A stretch of 17,964 bases of DNA, taken from the NCBI GenBank assembly GCA_964575255.1, contig CAZNPZ010000054.1, positions 1-17,964 on the forward strand, given 5' to 3'. The stretch's first letter is position 1. Every line of letters starts with the position of its first letter. Positions 7,299 to 14,777 of this stretch are shown piece after piece. Below the pieces are notes generated by a model, which worked only from the letters and a program-made list of their open reading frames with translations, was not told the DNA's origin and did not search any database. This stretch comes from JAEZHK01 sp964575255. Lineage in GTDB: Bacteria > Bacillota > Clostridia > Christensenellales > Aristaeellaceae. The position numbers and the translations under genes were made by a program.

Positions 7299-8756
7299 AT
7301 GAACCCTCGGCTGAACCGGCACATCGAACTGTTTGACGAACGTGGGCTGGACGCCCAGGCCATTCGCACGCTGCGGCTGTTGATTGCGGGCGTTGCGGGC
7401 GGCGTCGTCTGGTTCAACATCGTAAACGGCGTCGCGATCAGCGGCTACATCAAGGCGCTGGGCGCGTCCGACTTTTTGTACGGGCTGATCATGGCGCTGC
7501 CGCCGCTGGCCAACGCGTTCCAGATGCTGGCTTCGTACGTTCTGGAGCGCACGCTGAAGCGTAAGCCGATGATGATGGGTTTTGGCTTCGTGCAGCGGCT
7601 GATCTGGATCCCGTTCGGGCTGATCCCGTTTCTGATGCCGATGGCGTCCGGAACCTTGCGGCTTTGGGCCGCGATGCTGATGGTGATGGTCAGCTCGGTC
7701 TCCGGCCCGTTTTTGAATGTCGCGTTTTATTCGATCTGCTCGGACGTGATCCCGCTTCGGATCCGCGGGCGCTACTTCGCGGTGCGCAGCCGCATCTCGA
7801 CGATTGTGGGCATGGCGTTCGGCTTTGTCATCGGTGCGCTGCTGGACGCGATGCCCGGCTTTGCCGGGTACGCCGTCGTGTTCACCATTGCGGGGATTGC
7901 GGGATTTTGTGACATCTTCTCGTTCCATTTCATGCACCTGCCGCCGATGAGCGCGCCACCGGTCAAAAATGGCCTACTGCAGATGGTGAAGCCGGTCTTT
8001 TCCGACCGACAATACATGCGCATGGTGATGGCGCTGACGGCGTGGATGTTCTCGGTGCAGATCGTCGCGCCCTATTTCAACGTATACATGCTGGAAAACA
8101 TGCGCATGACCAATTTTGAAATCACCGTGTCCTGCCAGATCGTCAGCAACCTCTTCTTGGTTCTGGTCGTGTCCCGCTGGGGCGTGGCGCTGGACAGCTA
8201 CGGGAGCCGCCCAGTTCTGACCATCGGCGCGTTTTTGACATCTTTCGCGCCGCTGTTCTGGTCTTTGATTGGCCCCCGGATGGTGTGGGCGGTGGCGCTG
8301 GTCAACGTGCTCAGCGGCGCGACGTATGTGGCGATCGACCTGGGCGCGCAGAATTTATTCATGGGGCAGGCCAAGGGCGACAACCGCTCCATGTACATCG
8401 CGGTCTACTTCTTCTTTACGCAGCTCGTGGGTCTCGCGCTGGGATCCGCGGTGGGCGGCTGGCTCTTGGATAACGTGACCAGCCGCGTGGAAGCATACCA
8501 TCTGGTGATTCTGGGTACGCCGATCTCCCGCTACAACGTGATGTTCGCGGTGTCGGCGATCCTGAGGCTTTTAACCGTCTTCTTCCTGATGCCCGGCATC
8601 CACGAGGAGGGCGCGGCCAGCGCGGGCGACGTGGCAAGCGACATGACCAAAGCGGTCAAACGTTATGCCCGCGAGGCGCGCATCGCCATGCACCGCAGAA
8701 ATTTCAGAAGGCTTTTAAGAAGACAGGAACGGGAGGGCATCAACCTTGACGCCTAA
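7299..8756 (+). CDS. Major facilitator superfamily (MFS) transporter
   Basis: This 485-residue polytopic membrane protein has about 12 hydrophobic segments spread from residue 25 to about 435, and a basic cytoplasmic tail (AKRYAREARIAMHRRNFRRLLRRQ-like). The segment FYSICSDVIPLRIRGRYFAVRSR after the fourth helix region resembles the conserved MFS loop between helices 2 and 3 or 4 and 5 of Clostridial transporters (xxPxxxRGRYFxxR). A second half (VSRWGVALDSYGSRPVL) carries the G-x-x-x-D-x-x-G-x-R-P-type loop of the C-terminal bundle. The start is ATG at 7299 with GAGGTG upstream. The substrate cannot be read from sequence. Its 3' end overlaps pepF by 11 nt, so the two are probably co-transcribed, which hints at, but does not prove, a peptide-related substrate. 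Confidence 0.88.
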   Translation: MNPRLNRHIELFDERGLDAQAIRTLRLLIAGVAGGVVWFNIVNGVAISGYIKALGASDFLYGLIMALPPLANAFQMLASYVLERTLKRKPMMMGFGFVQRLIWIPFGLIPFLMPMASGTLRLWAAMLMVMVSSVSGPFLNVAFYSICSDVIPLRIRGRYFAVRSRISTIVGMAFGFVIGALLDAMPGFAGYAVVFTIAGIAGFCDIFSFHFMHLPPMSAPPVKNGLLQMVKPVFSDRQYMRMVMALTAWMFSVQIVAPYFNVYMLENMRMTNFEITVSCQIVSNLFLVLVVSRWGVALDSYGSRPVLTIGAFLTSFAPLFWSLIGPRMVWAVALVNVLSGATYVAIDLGAQNLFMGQAKGDNRSMYIAVYFFFTQLVGLALGSAVGGWLLDNVTSRVEAYHLVILGTPISRYNVMFAVSAILRLLTVFFLMPGIHEEGAASAGDVASDMTKAVKRYAREARIAMHRRNFRRLLRRQEREGINLDA

Positions 8757-10539
8757 ACTGAGAAAGCGCGCGGAATTGACCGAGAAGGAGACCTGGCGCC
8801 TGACCGACATCTACGAAAGCGACGAAGCGTGGGAGGCCGCGTTTGAGGCCTGCCGCGCGTCGGTCGGCGGCTTTTCCCGCCATCAGGGGAAGCTCGGCGG
8901 GCGGGATGATCTTCTTGCCGCGCTCCGGGAATTCTACGGGGCGGCGCTTCAGGTCAGCGCGCTGTTTGCCTATGCCAAGATGCACCGGGACGAGGACAAC
9001 AACCTCGCCCGCTATCAGGCGCTGACCGACCGCGCCACCACGCTTTCCGTGGAATTCTCGACGGCCAGTTCCTTTCTGACGCCGGAGCTGATCGCGCTGC
9101 CGCCGGAATACCTTGCCAAATGCGCCGCGGACGCAGCGTTCAGCGATTACCGGATGTTCTTCAATGCCATCGAGCGCGCGAGGCCGCATACGCTGTCCGC
9201 CGCCGAGGAGCGCATCGTCGCGATGGCGGGCGAACTAGGCTCTTCGCCCAGCGTCATCTTCGACATGCTGACCGACGCCGACATGAAGTTCCCGGACGTG
9301 CCGGACGGGGCGGGCGGCATGGCCCCGCTGACCCACGGCAGTTACATCCACTACATGATGAGTGGCGACCGGGAAGTCCGGAAAGCCGCCTTTACCGCGA
9401 TGTACGAGACGTTCCGCAGCTTCTCTTCCACCGTGCCCGCGGTTTACGCCGCGTCGGTCAAGGCCGATCTTTTTAATGCCCGCGCCGCGAAGTTTGAAAG
9501 TGCGCTTGCGGCCTCGCTGTACCGAAACGACGTGCCGGTTGCCGTTTACGACAGCCTGATTGAGGCCGTGCGACGCCACTTGCCCGCGCTGGATGAATTT
9601 GTGCGCTTCCAGGCCGAGCGTTTGGGCCTCAAAGACCCCGCGATGTACGACCTGTACGCCAGGGTGCCGGGCGAATTCTCGATCGACCTTCCGTTTGAGG
9701 AAGCCTACCATCTGGTGGTGGAGGCGCTCGCGCCGCTGGGCAAAGAGTATCAGGCGGTTCTGAGCCGGGCGCTCGAGGAACGCTGGATCGATCCATATGA
9801 GAACGAGGGCAAGTCGTCCGGCGCGTATTCCTGGGGCACCTACGAGACCCACCCGTACGTTTTGATGAACTACCACGAGACGCTCGAAGACCTTCTGACC
9901 ATCGCGCACGAGATGGGCCACTCGCTGCACACCTACCTCAGCGCGAAAACGCAGCCCGCGCCGATGGCGGAATATTCACTGTTCGTCGCCGAGGTGGCCT
10001 CGACGGTCAACGAAGTGCTGACGCTTTTGTACCTTCTGGATCGCCACCCGGAGAAAGGCGCGCAGAGCTATCTTTTAAACAACCTTTTGCAGGCCTACCG
10101 CACGACGCTGTTCCGGCAGACGATGTTCGCGGAATTTGAGAAGACCGCGCACGCGATGGCGGAGCGGGGAGAGGCGCTGACCGGGGAAAACCTGAACCGT
10201 GTGTACGCCGATCTGAACCAGGCCTACTACCCGTCCATCCAGCAGACCGACCTCATCCAGTACGAGTGGATGCGCATCCCGCACTTCTACAACGCGTTCT
10301 ACGTCTACCAGTACGCGACCGGCTTCTCCGCCGCGATGGCCATCGCCGGGATGATCCTGGGGGAGGGCGCGCCCGCCGTCGAGCGATACAAAAGGTTCCT
10401 GTGTGCGGGCGGCAGCCTGTACCCGATCGACGCTTTGAAGCTGGCCGGCGTCGACATGTCGACGCCCGAACCCGTAGAAAAGGCGCTTGTCATGTTTGAG
10501 GAACTCTTCCAGCGGTACAAGACGGCCTCCGAGGTATAA
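8746..10539 (+). CDS. pepF: Oligoendopeptidase F (M3 family zinc metallopeptidase)
   Basis: PepF is a cytoplasmic zinc metallopeptidase that cuts short peptides (about 7-17 residues in studied members) in peptide turnover. The zinc site HEMGH is at 388-392, with the catalytic Glu389, and the third ligand is Glu416 in FVAEVASTVNE, at typical M3 spacing. Upstream, YSWGTYETHPYVLMNYH and downstream IQYEWMRIPHFYNAFYVYQYATGFSAA are classic PepF segments. The length of 597 aa is normal. The TTG start at 8746 has GGGAGGG upstream and lies inside the end of the MFS gene (11-nt overlap), which suggests translational coupling. No signal peptide is seen. Confidence 0.96.
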   Translation: MTPKLRKRAELTEKETWRLTDIYESDEAWEAAFEACRASVGGFSRHQGKLGGRDDLLAALREFYGAALQVSALFAYAKMHRDEDNNLARYQALTDRATTLSVEFSTASSFLTPELIALPPEYLAKCAADAAFSDYRMFFNAIERARPHTLSAAEERIVAMAGELGSSPSVIFDMLTDADMKFPDVPDGAGGMAPLTHGSYIHYMMSGDREVRKAAFTAMYETFRSFSSTVPAVYAASVKADLFNARAAKFESALAASLYRNDVPVAVYDSLIEAVRRHLPALDEFVRFQAERLGLKDPAMYDLYARVPGEFSIDLPFEEAYHLVVEALAPLGKEYQAVLSRALEERWIDPYENEGKSSGAYSWGTYETHPYVLMNYHETLEDLLTIAHEMGHSLHTYLSAKTQPAPMAEYSLFVAEVASTVNEVLTLLYLLDRHPEKGAQSYLLNNLLQAYRTTLFRQTMFAEFEKTAHAMAERGEALTGENLNRVYADLNQAYYPSIQQTDLIQYEWMRIPHFYNAFYVYQYATGFSAAMAIAGMILGEGAPAVERYKRFLCAGGSLYPIDALKLAGVDMSTPEPVEKALVMFEELFQRYKTASEV

Positions 10540-10551
10540 CCCAAAGCAAAA

Positions 10552-10579
10552 GCGCCTGAAAACCGAAGTTTTCAGGCGC
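10552..10579 (-). terminator. Intrinsic terminator with its T-run on the minus strand
   Basis: A perfect 12-bp stem GCGCCTGAAAAC / GTTTTCAGGCGC with the stable loop CGAA lies 12 nt after pepF. On the plus strand nothing T-rich follows, but on the minus strand the stem is followed by TTTTGCTTT, the layout of an intrinsic terminator reading leftward. It may still slow plus-strand transcription out of pepF. The nearest leftward gene that could need it is scpB, about 0.9 kb away. Confidence 0.7.
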
Positions 10580-10604
10580 ATATGATACGTAAGAAGGTAA
10601 GCCA

Positions 10605-11498
10605 ATGGTCGTTTTACCCCAGCTTTTCATGCTGTCCGTCATCGCCGCCGCTGGGGCGCTTCTCAGGAAGAAAGGCGTCATGGGCGACCCTGTCCTGAAA
10701 GGCATCAGCGACATCGTGACGCTGGTCACCAACCCGGCGCTGCTCCTGATGATCACGCAGCACGCGTACACGCCGGTTGTTCTGACGAATTTCCTGCATG
10801 TTCTGTGGATGGCCTCGGCGGTAATGGCGATCGGCATGGTCGCAGTCTATATGGCTTGCCGCGGCGTGAGCGAAAAAGTCCGGCCAATCCTCGCGATGCT
10901 TTCGACGATGTCCAACGTCGGCTTCATGGGTCTGCCGGTGATTCAGGCGGTGTACGGCGATCAGGGCACGCTGTACCTCGCGGCGGTGATCGTGGCGTTC
11001 AACCTGGTTGTCTGGACAATCGGCGTCGCGCTGCTCGACCGGCGCGCGTTTGCGCTCAAAAAGCTGCTCAATCCCGGCTTTGTGTCCGCGCTGGCGGGCA
11101 TGGCGCTGTTCCTTCTGCGTCTGGATCTTCCGTCTCTTCTGGACGCGCCGCTCAATACGCTGGGCACGCTGAACACGCCGCTCGCGATGCTGATCCTGGG
11201 CGCGCGGATGACCAGCATCTCGTACCGGAAGCTATTCGACTGGAAGACCGCGCTGGTCGTCGCGGTCAAGCTGATCGGCCTGCCGCTGTTCGCGCTGGGG
11301 CTTTCGCGCATCGTTTCAATGGATCCGGTCGCGGCGGGCGCGCTGGTGATCTCCAGCGCCATGCCCTCCGCGATCATGAGCCAGATGCTGGCCGAACTCT
11401 ACGACCGGGACGCGGTGTTCGCCGCGCAGGAGATCGCGCTGACGTCGATCCTGTGCGTTTTCACAATCCCGCTGGTCGTGACGTTATTGGGGGTCTGA
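10605..11498 (+). CDS. Auxin efflux carrier (AEC) family permease
   Basis: This 297-residue membrane protein belongs to the AEC family (YfdV/MleP-like), whose bacterial members move organic acids such as malate; the substrate is not readable here. Features include about ten hydrophobic helices, the first-half motif STMSNVGFMGLPVIQAVYG (family N-x-G-F-x-G-x-P around residues 100-120) and the mirrored second-half motif SSAMPSAIMSQMLAELYDRD (about 250-270). Both fit the inverted-repeat fold with broken helices. The start is ATG with GAAGGT (10593-10598) at good spacing, 25 nt after the leftward terminator. A possible -10 TATGAT lies at 10581-10586, without a clear -35. Its stop lies inside the 3' end of the oppositely oriented scpB (15-nt overlap). 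Confidence 0.9.
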   Translation: MVVLPQLFMLSVIAAAGALLRKKGVMGDPVLKGISDIVTLVTNPALLLMITQHAYTPVVLTNFLHVLWMASAVMAIGMVAVYMACRGVSEKVRPILAMLSTMSNVGFMGLPVIQAVYGDQGTLYLAAVIVAFNLVVWTIGVALLDRRAFALKKLLNPGFVSALAGMALFLLRLDLPSLLDAPLNTLGTLNTPLAMLILGARMTSISYRKLFDWKTALVVAVKLIGLPLFALGLSRIVSMDPVAAGALVISSAMPSAIMSQMLAELYDRDAVFAAQEIALTSILCVFTIPLVVTLLGV

Positions 11499-12029
11499 AT
11501 CGAGATTCATGGAAATCTGCCCCAGCGCCGCCATCGGCAGTTCCGCGAGGGACGAGATGCCGAAATGCCTAAGAAACTCGTCCGTCGTCTCGTAGAGGAT
11601 GGGGCGGCCCAGCGCCTCCTTGCGCCCGGCCTCCCGGATCAGGTTCTTGTTTAGCAACGCCTGTACGGAATAGTCGCATTTGACGCCCCGCACCGCCTCG
11701 ATGTCGCCCTTGGTGACCGGCTGGCGGTAGGCGATGACGGACAGCGTCTCAAGCGCCGCCTGCGACAGCGTCTGCATACGCACTGGCTGCAAAAACATGT
11801 CCACCCAGGGCGCGTACTCCGGCTGGATCGAAAGCTGCACCTTCCCGCCGAAGCGGTTGACGCGGATGCCCCGCTTTTCCAGATCGCAGTGATCCCGGAG
11901 GCGGTCGACGACCGCGTTCATCTCGGCCTCGGTCAGGTTGAACGCGTGCGCCACGTCCGAAACGCTGACCGGATCGCCTGAGACGAACAGGATCGCCTCC
12001 AGTATGCCGCACAGCTTCGCCTCGTCCAT
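11484..12029 (-). CDS. scpB: Segregation and condensation protein B (ScpB)
   Basis: ScpB is the tandem winged-helix kleisin partner that dimerises and binds ScpA in the SMC-ScpAB condensin; smc lies in the same window. The 181 residues begin MDEAKLCGILEAILFVSGDPVS, matching the family's start, and contain the conserved LSQAALETLSVIAYRQPVTK, the EAVRGVKCDYSVQALL segment and LGRPILYETTDEFLRHFGI near the end. The ATG at 12029 has GGAGGG 4 nt upstream on the minus strand and follows a consensus promoter. A longer in-frame extension would cross that promoter and was discarded. scpA, usually directly upstream in Firmicutes, is not here: the divergent ABC importer occupies that place. Confidence 0.95.
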   Translation of the reverse strand: MDEAKLCGILEAILFVSGDPVSVSDVAHAFNLTEAEMNAVVDRLRDHCDLEKRGIRVNRFGGKVQLSIQPEYAPWVDMFLQPVRMQTLSQAALETLSVIAYRQPVTKGDIEAVRGVKCDYSVQALLNKNLIREAGRKEALGRPILYETTDEFLRHFGISSLAELPMAALGQISMNLDSDPQ

Positions 12030-12057
12030 AACGCCCTCCAGAAAAGTCAATTCTATC

Positions 12058-12086
12058 ATTATACAGACCTTTTTCTCCGCTGTCAA
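12058..12086 (-). promoter_or_regulatory. Consensus promoter of scpB
   Basis: On the minus strand the -35 box is TTGACA (12081-12086), the spacer 17 nt and the -10 box TATAAT (12058-12063). Both boxes and the spacing match the sigma-A consensus exactly, so basal transcription should be strong. The start codon of scpB lies about 28 nt beyond the -10 box. Confidence 0.85.
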
Positions 12087-12102
12087 ATTCTTTGAAAACA
12101 CA

Positions 12103-12144
12103 TTGCGCGGCGCGCGTTTCATCGTGTATAATAATGATATTATT
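12103..12144 (+). promoter_or_regulatory. Probable promoter and overlapping palindrome of the ABC importer operon
   Basis: TATAAT (12127-12132) is a perfect -10 box, with TTGCGC (12103-12108) 18 nt upstream as a fair -35. The sequence AATAAT-GAT-ATTATT (12130-12144) is an inverted repeat covering the end of the -10 and the expected transcription start, a place where repressors often bind. No riboswitch fits, because the leader is only about 30 nt. Confidence 0.55.
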
Positions 12145-12165
12145 TTTTGGGGGCAGGTGATCGGA

Positions 12166-13710
12166 TTGCTCCAGACTGAAAGGCGGCCCGCGGTGGAACT
12201 ACGGGGCCTTTCCAAAGCGTTCGGCACGGTCAAGGCCAATCAGAACATCAACCTGACGCTGTATAACGGCGAGATTCTGGCGCTGCTGGGCGAAAACGGC
12301 TCCGGGAAGACCACGCTGATGAACATGCTGGGCGGCATGTACGCGCCGGACAGCGGCACCATTTTTGTGGATGGCCGGAGCGTCACGATCCATTCCCCCG
12401 CGGACGCGATTTCTCTGGGCATCGGCATGATCCACCAGCATTTCAAGCTCGTGGACATCCTGACCGTCGCCGAGAACATCGTGATGGGCACGAAGGGCGA
12501 CCGCCGCACCAAGGCACAACTGAACGAGCACATCCTGTCCATATCGAAGCGCTTCGGTCTCGCGGTCGATCCGTCCCGCAAGATCTACACGCTGTCGGTC
12601 GGCGAAAAGCAGACCGTTGAAATCCTGAAAGTGCTGTACCGCGGCTCGCGCATCCTGATTCTGGACGAGCCGACAGCGGTTCTGACCCCGCAGGAGATTG
12701 ACAAGCTGTTCATCATCCTTCGAAAGATGCGGGACGAGGGCTGCGCGATCATCATCATCACCCATAAACTGAACGAGGTGCTGGCCATCTCCGACCGCGT
12801 CATGACGCTCCGGAAGGGCGAGGTGGTCGGAACCGTTCAGACGAAGGACGCCGACGCGCACTCACTGACCGAGCAGATGGTCGGTCGCGCGGTGGATCTG
12901 TCGATCGCAAGGCCGGAACCAAAGAACCCGAAGCCCTCGCTGATCGTGGAGAAGCTTTCCGTACAGGGCACCGAGAGGAACAAGGCGCTGTGCGACGTCA
13001 GCTTTACGCTGATGAGCGGCGAGATCCTGGGCGTCGCGGGCGTCGCGGGCAGCGGCCAGAAGGAACTGTGCGAATCAATCGCCGGGCTGCAGGGAAGCTG
13101 CGCCGGGTCGATCAAGTTTCAGGGGGAGGAACTGCGCGGACTCTCGCCGCGTGAGATCGCCGAGCGCGGCGTCGCGATGAGCTTCGTGCCGGAGGATCGG
13201 CTTGGCATGGGGCTGGTGGGTTCGATGGGCATGGTGGACAACATGCTCCTAAAGAAATATCAGGAGCAGCACGCGCCGCTCCTCGACCGCAGGCCTGCGA
13301 AGAACCTTTCCGACCAGCTGGTCGAACAGCTTTCGATCATGACGCCGGACGTGTACACACCGGTCAAGCGGCTCTCCGGCGGCAATGTGCAGAAGGTGCT
13401 CCTTGGGCGCGAGATCGCGTCCGACCCGAAGATCCTGATCACCGCCTATCCGGTGCGCGGCCTCGACATCAACTCTTCGATGACCATCTACCACCTGCTC
13501 AACGAGCAGAAGGGGCGGGGCGTCGGGGTGCTGTTCATCGGCGAGGACCTGGACGTGCTTCTCGAACTCTGCGACCGGATCATGGTTCTCTGCGGCGGCA
13601 TCGTGACCGGGCTTGTGGACGCCAAAACCGTGACCAAGGAACAGCTGGGGCTTATGATGACCGGATGCAGGCTGGAAGGAGGCGACGCCCAATGCGCGAT
13701 CCCGCGGTGA
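12166..13710 (+). CDS. BMP-family (nucleoside-type) ABC importer, double ATP-binding protein
   Basis: This 514-residue protein has two fused nucleotide-binding domains, like YufO/NupA/RbsA-type proteins that power nucleoside or sugar import. Domain 1 has Walker A GENGSGKT from about 42, signature LSVGEKQTVEIL and Walker B ILILDEPTAVL at about 163-173. Domain 2 has the degenerate Walker A GVAGSGQKEL (Gln for Lys, normal for this class), signature LSGGNVQKVLLGREI and Walker B region ILITAYPVRGLDI. One intact and one degenerate site is the class standard. The TTG at 12166 follows AGGTGA at 5-nt spacing; a GTG at 12157 in the same frame is equally possible. It overlaps the first permease gene by 19 nt. 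With the two LivM-type permeases it points to a purine or pyrimidine nucleoside importer; the substrate is inference. Confidence 0.93.
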   Translation: MLQTERRPAVELRGLSKAFGTVKANQNINLTLYNGEILALLGENGSGKTTLMNMLGGMYAPDSGTIFVDGRSVTIHSPADAISLGIGMIHQHFKLVDILTVAENIVMGTKGDRRTKAQLNEHILSISKRFGLAVDPSRKIYTLSVGEKQTVEILKVLYRGSRILILDEPTAVLTPQEIDKLFIILRKMRDEGCAIIIITHKLNEVLAISDRVMTLRKGEVVGTVQTKDADAHSLTEQMVGRAVDLSIARPEPKNPKPSLIVEKLSVQGTERNKALCDVSFTLMSGEILGVAGVAGSGQKELCESIAGLQGSCAGSIKFQGEELRGLSPREIAERGVAMSFVPEDRLGMGLVGSMGMVDNMLLKKYQEQHAPLLDRRPAKNLSDQLVEQLSIMTPDVYTPVKRLSGGNVQKVLLGREIASDPKILITAYPVRGLDINSSMTIYHLLNEQKGRGVGVLFIGEDLDVLLELCDRIMVLCGGIVTGLVDAKTVTKEQLGLMMTGCRLEGGDAQCAIPR

Positions 13711-14777
13711 GAACCCGCACCCACATCGTGCAGCGCGTGTCCATCGACCCCGGCCGCGCCGCGCTCTACCGGGTGCTCGCGATCTTCCTGGCGCTGGTGA
13801 CGGGCGGGCTGTTCCTGCTGGCGGTGGGCTTCAACCCGTTCCCGGTGTACGGCACGATGGTCGCGGGCGCGGTGGGCTCGGTCAGCAACCTGCGCGAGAC
13901 GATCAAGATCGCGATCCCGCTTCTGATCGCGTCTCTGGGCGTGACGCTGGCGTTCAAAATGCGCTTCTGGAACATCGGCGCGGAGGGGCAGATTTCCGTT
14001 GGCGCGGTCGCCGCGTCGTTCTTCGCCTTGACGTTCCCGGATTGGCCGCAGCCGGTGCTGCTGCTTTCGATGGCGGCGGCGGGTTTCCTCGCGGGCGGGC
14101 TGTGGGGTCTCGTCCCAGCGTGGTTCAAGGCGCGGTTCAACACCAATGAGACGCTGTTCACGCTGATGATGAATTACCTCGCGATCTTCATCATCCAGCT
14201 GATGCGCGAAGGTCCGTGGCGCGACCCGAAGAGCGGCTTTCCGAAAGTGCCGATGTTTGACAAAGCCGCGCGCGTGCCGCAGGTATTGGGCATCCACGCG
14301 GGCTGGATCGTGGCGCTGGTGCTTGTCGTACTGGTCTATGTCTATCTGACCCGCACCAAGCAGGGGTACGAGCTGACTGTCGTGGGCGAGAACGAGAACA
14401 CCGCCCGCTACGCGGGGATGAACGTGAAGAAGATCATCCTGCGCACCATGTTTCTGTCCGCCGCGGTCGCGGGGCTCGCCGGGATGCTGCAGGCCTCCGG
14501 CGCCGACCGGACGCTGACCGAGAGCGTCGCGGGCGGCGTGGGCTTTACAGCGATCACGGTGTCATGGCTCTCACAGCTCAACCCGCTCGCCATCCTGATT
14601 GTGTCATTCCTGTTTGGCTGCCTGGAGAAAGGCTCCGGCACGATCCGGTCGGTCTACAACATCTCGCCTTCCACGTCCGGCGTGTTCCAGGGCATCATCC
14701 TCTTCTTTGTGCTGGGCGCGGAATTTTTCATCAACTACAAGGTGCTCTGGGGTCGGAAGGGGGCGCTGAAACCGTGA
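13692..14777 (+). CDS. BMP-family ABC importer, permease 1 (YufP/NupB-like)
   Basis: This 361-residue membrane protein is of the LivH/LivM-type permease family (BPD_transp_2). A short cytoplasmic N-terminus is followed by a first helix (about 20-45, LYRVLAIFLALVTGGLFLLA) and roughly eight to nine more. The motif FWNIGAEGQISVGA from residue 92 is characteristic of the first permease of nucleoside-type BMP importers, and YELTVVGENENTARYAGMN is the conserved coupling-helix region that contacts the ATPase. The ATG at 13692 has GGAAGGAGG (13675-13683) upstream, and an in-frame upstream ATG at 13665 has no such site. The gene begins within the ATPase gene and shares the GTGA overlap with the next permease, so the three are translated as a coupled set. 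Confidence 0.93.
   Translation: MRDPAVRTRTHIVQRVSIDPGRAALYRVLAIFLALVTGGLFLLAVGFNPFPVYGTMVAGAVGSVSNLRETIKIAIPLLIASLGVTLAFKMRFWNIGAEGQISVGAVAASFFALTFPDWPQPVLLLSMAAAGFLAGGLWGLVPAWFKARFNTNETLFTLMMNYLAIFIIQLMREGPWRDPKSGFPKVPMFDKAARVPQVLGIHAGWIVALVLVVLVYVYLTRTKQGYELTVVGENENTARYAGMNVKKIILRTMFLSAAVAGLAGMLQASGADRTLTESVAGGVGFTAITVSWLSQLNPLAILIVSFLFGCLEKGSGTIRSVYNISPSTSGVFQGIILFFVLGAEFFINYKVLWGRKGALKP

Noticed and set aside
12138..12165. A purine or other riboswitch before the nucleoside importer
   Set aside because: The leader from the predicted transcription start to the start codon is only about 30 nt, too short for any known aptamer.
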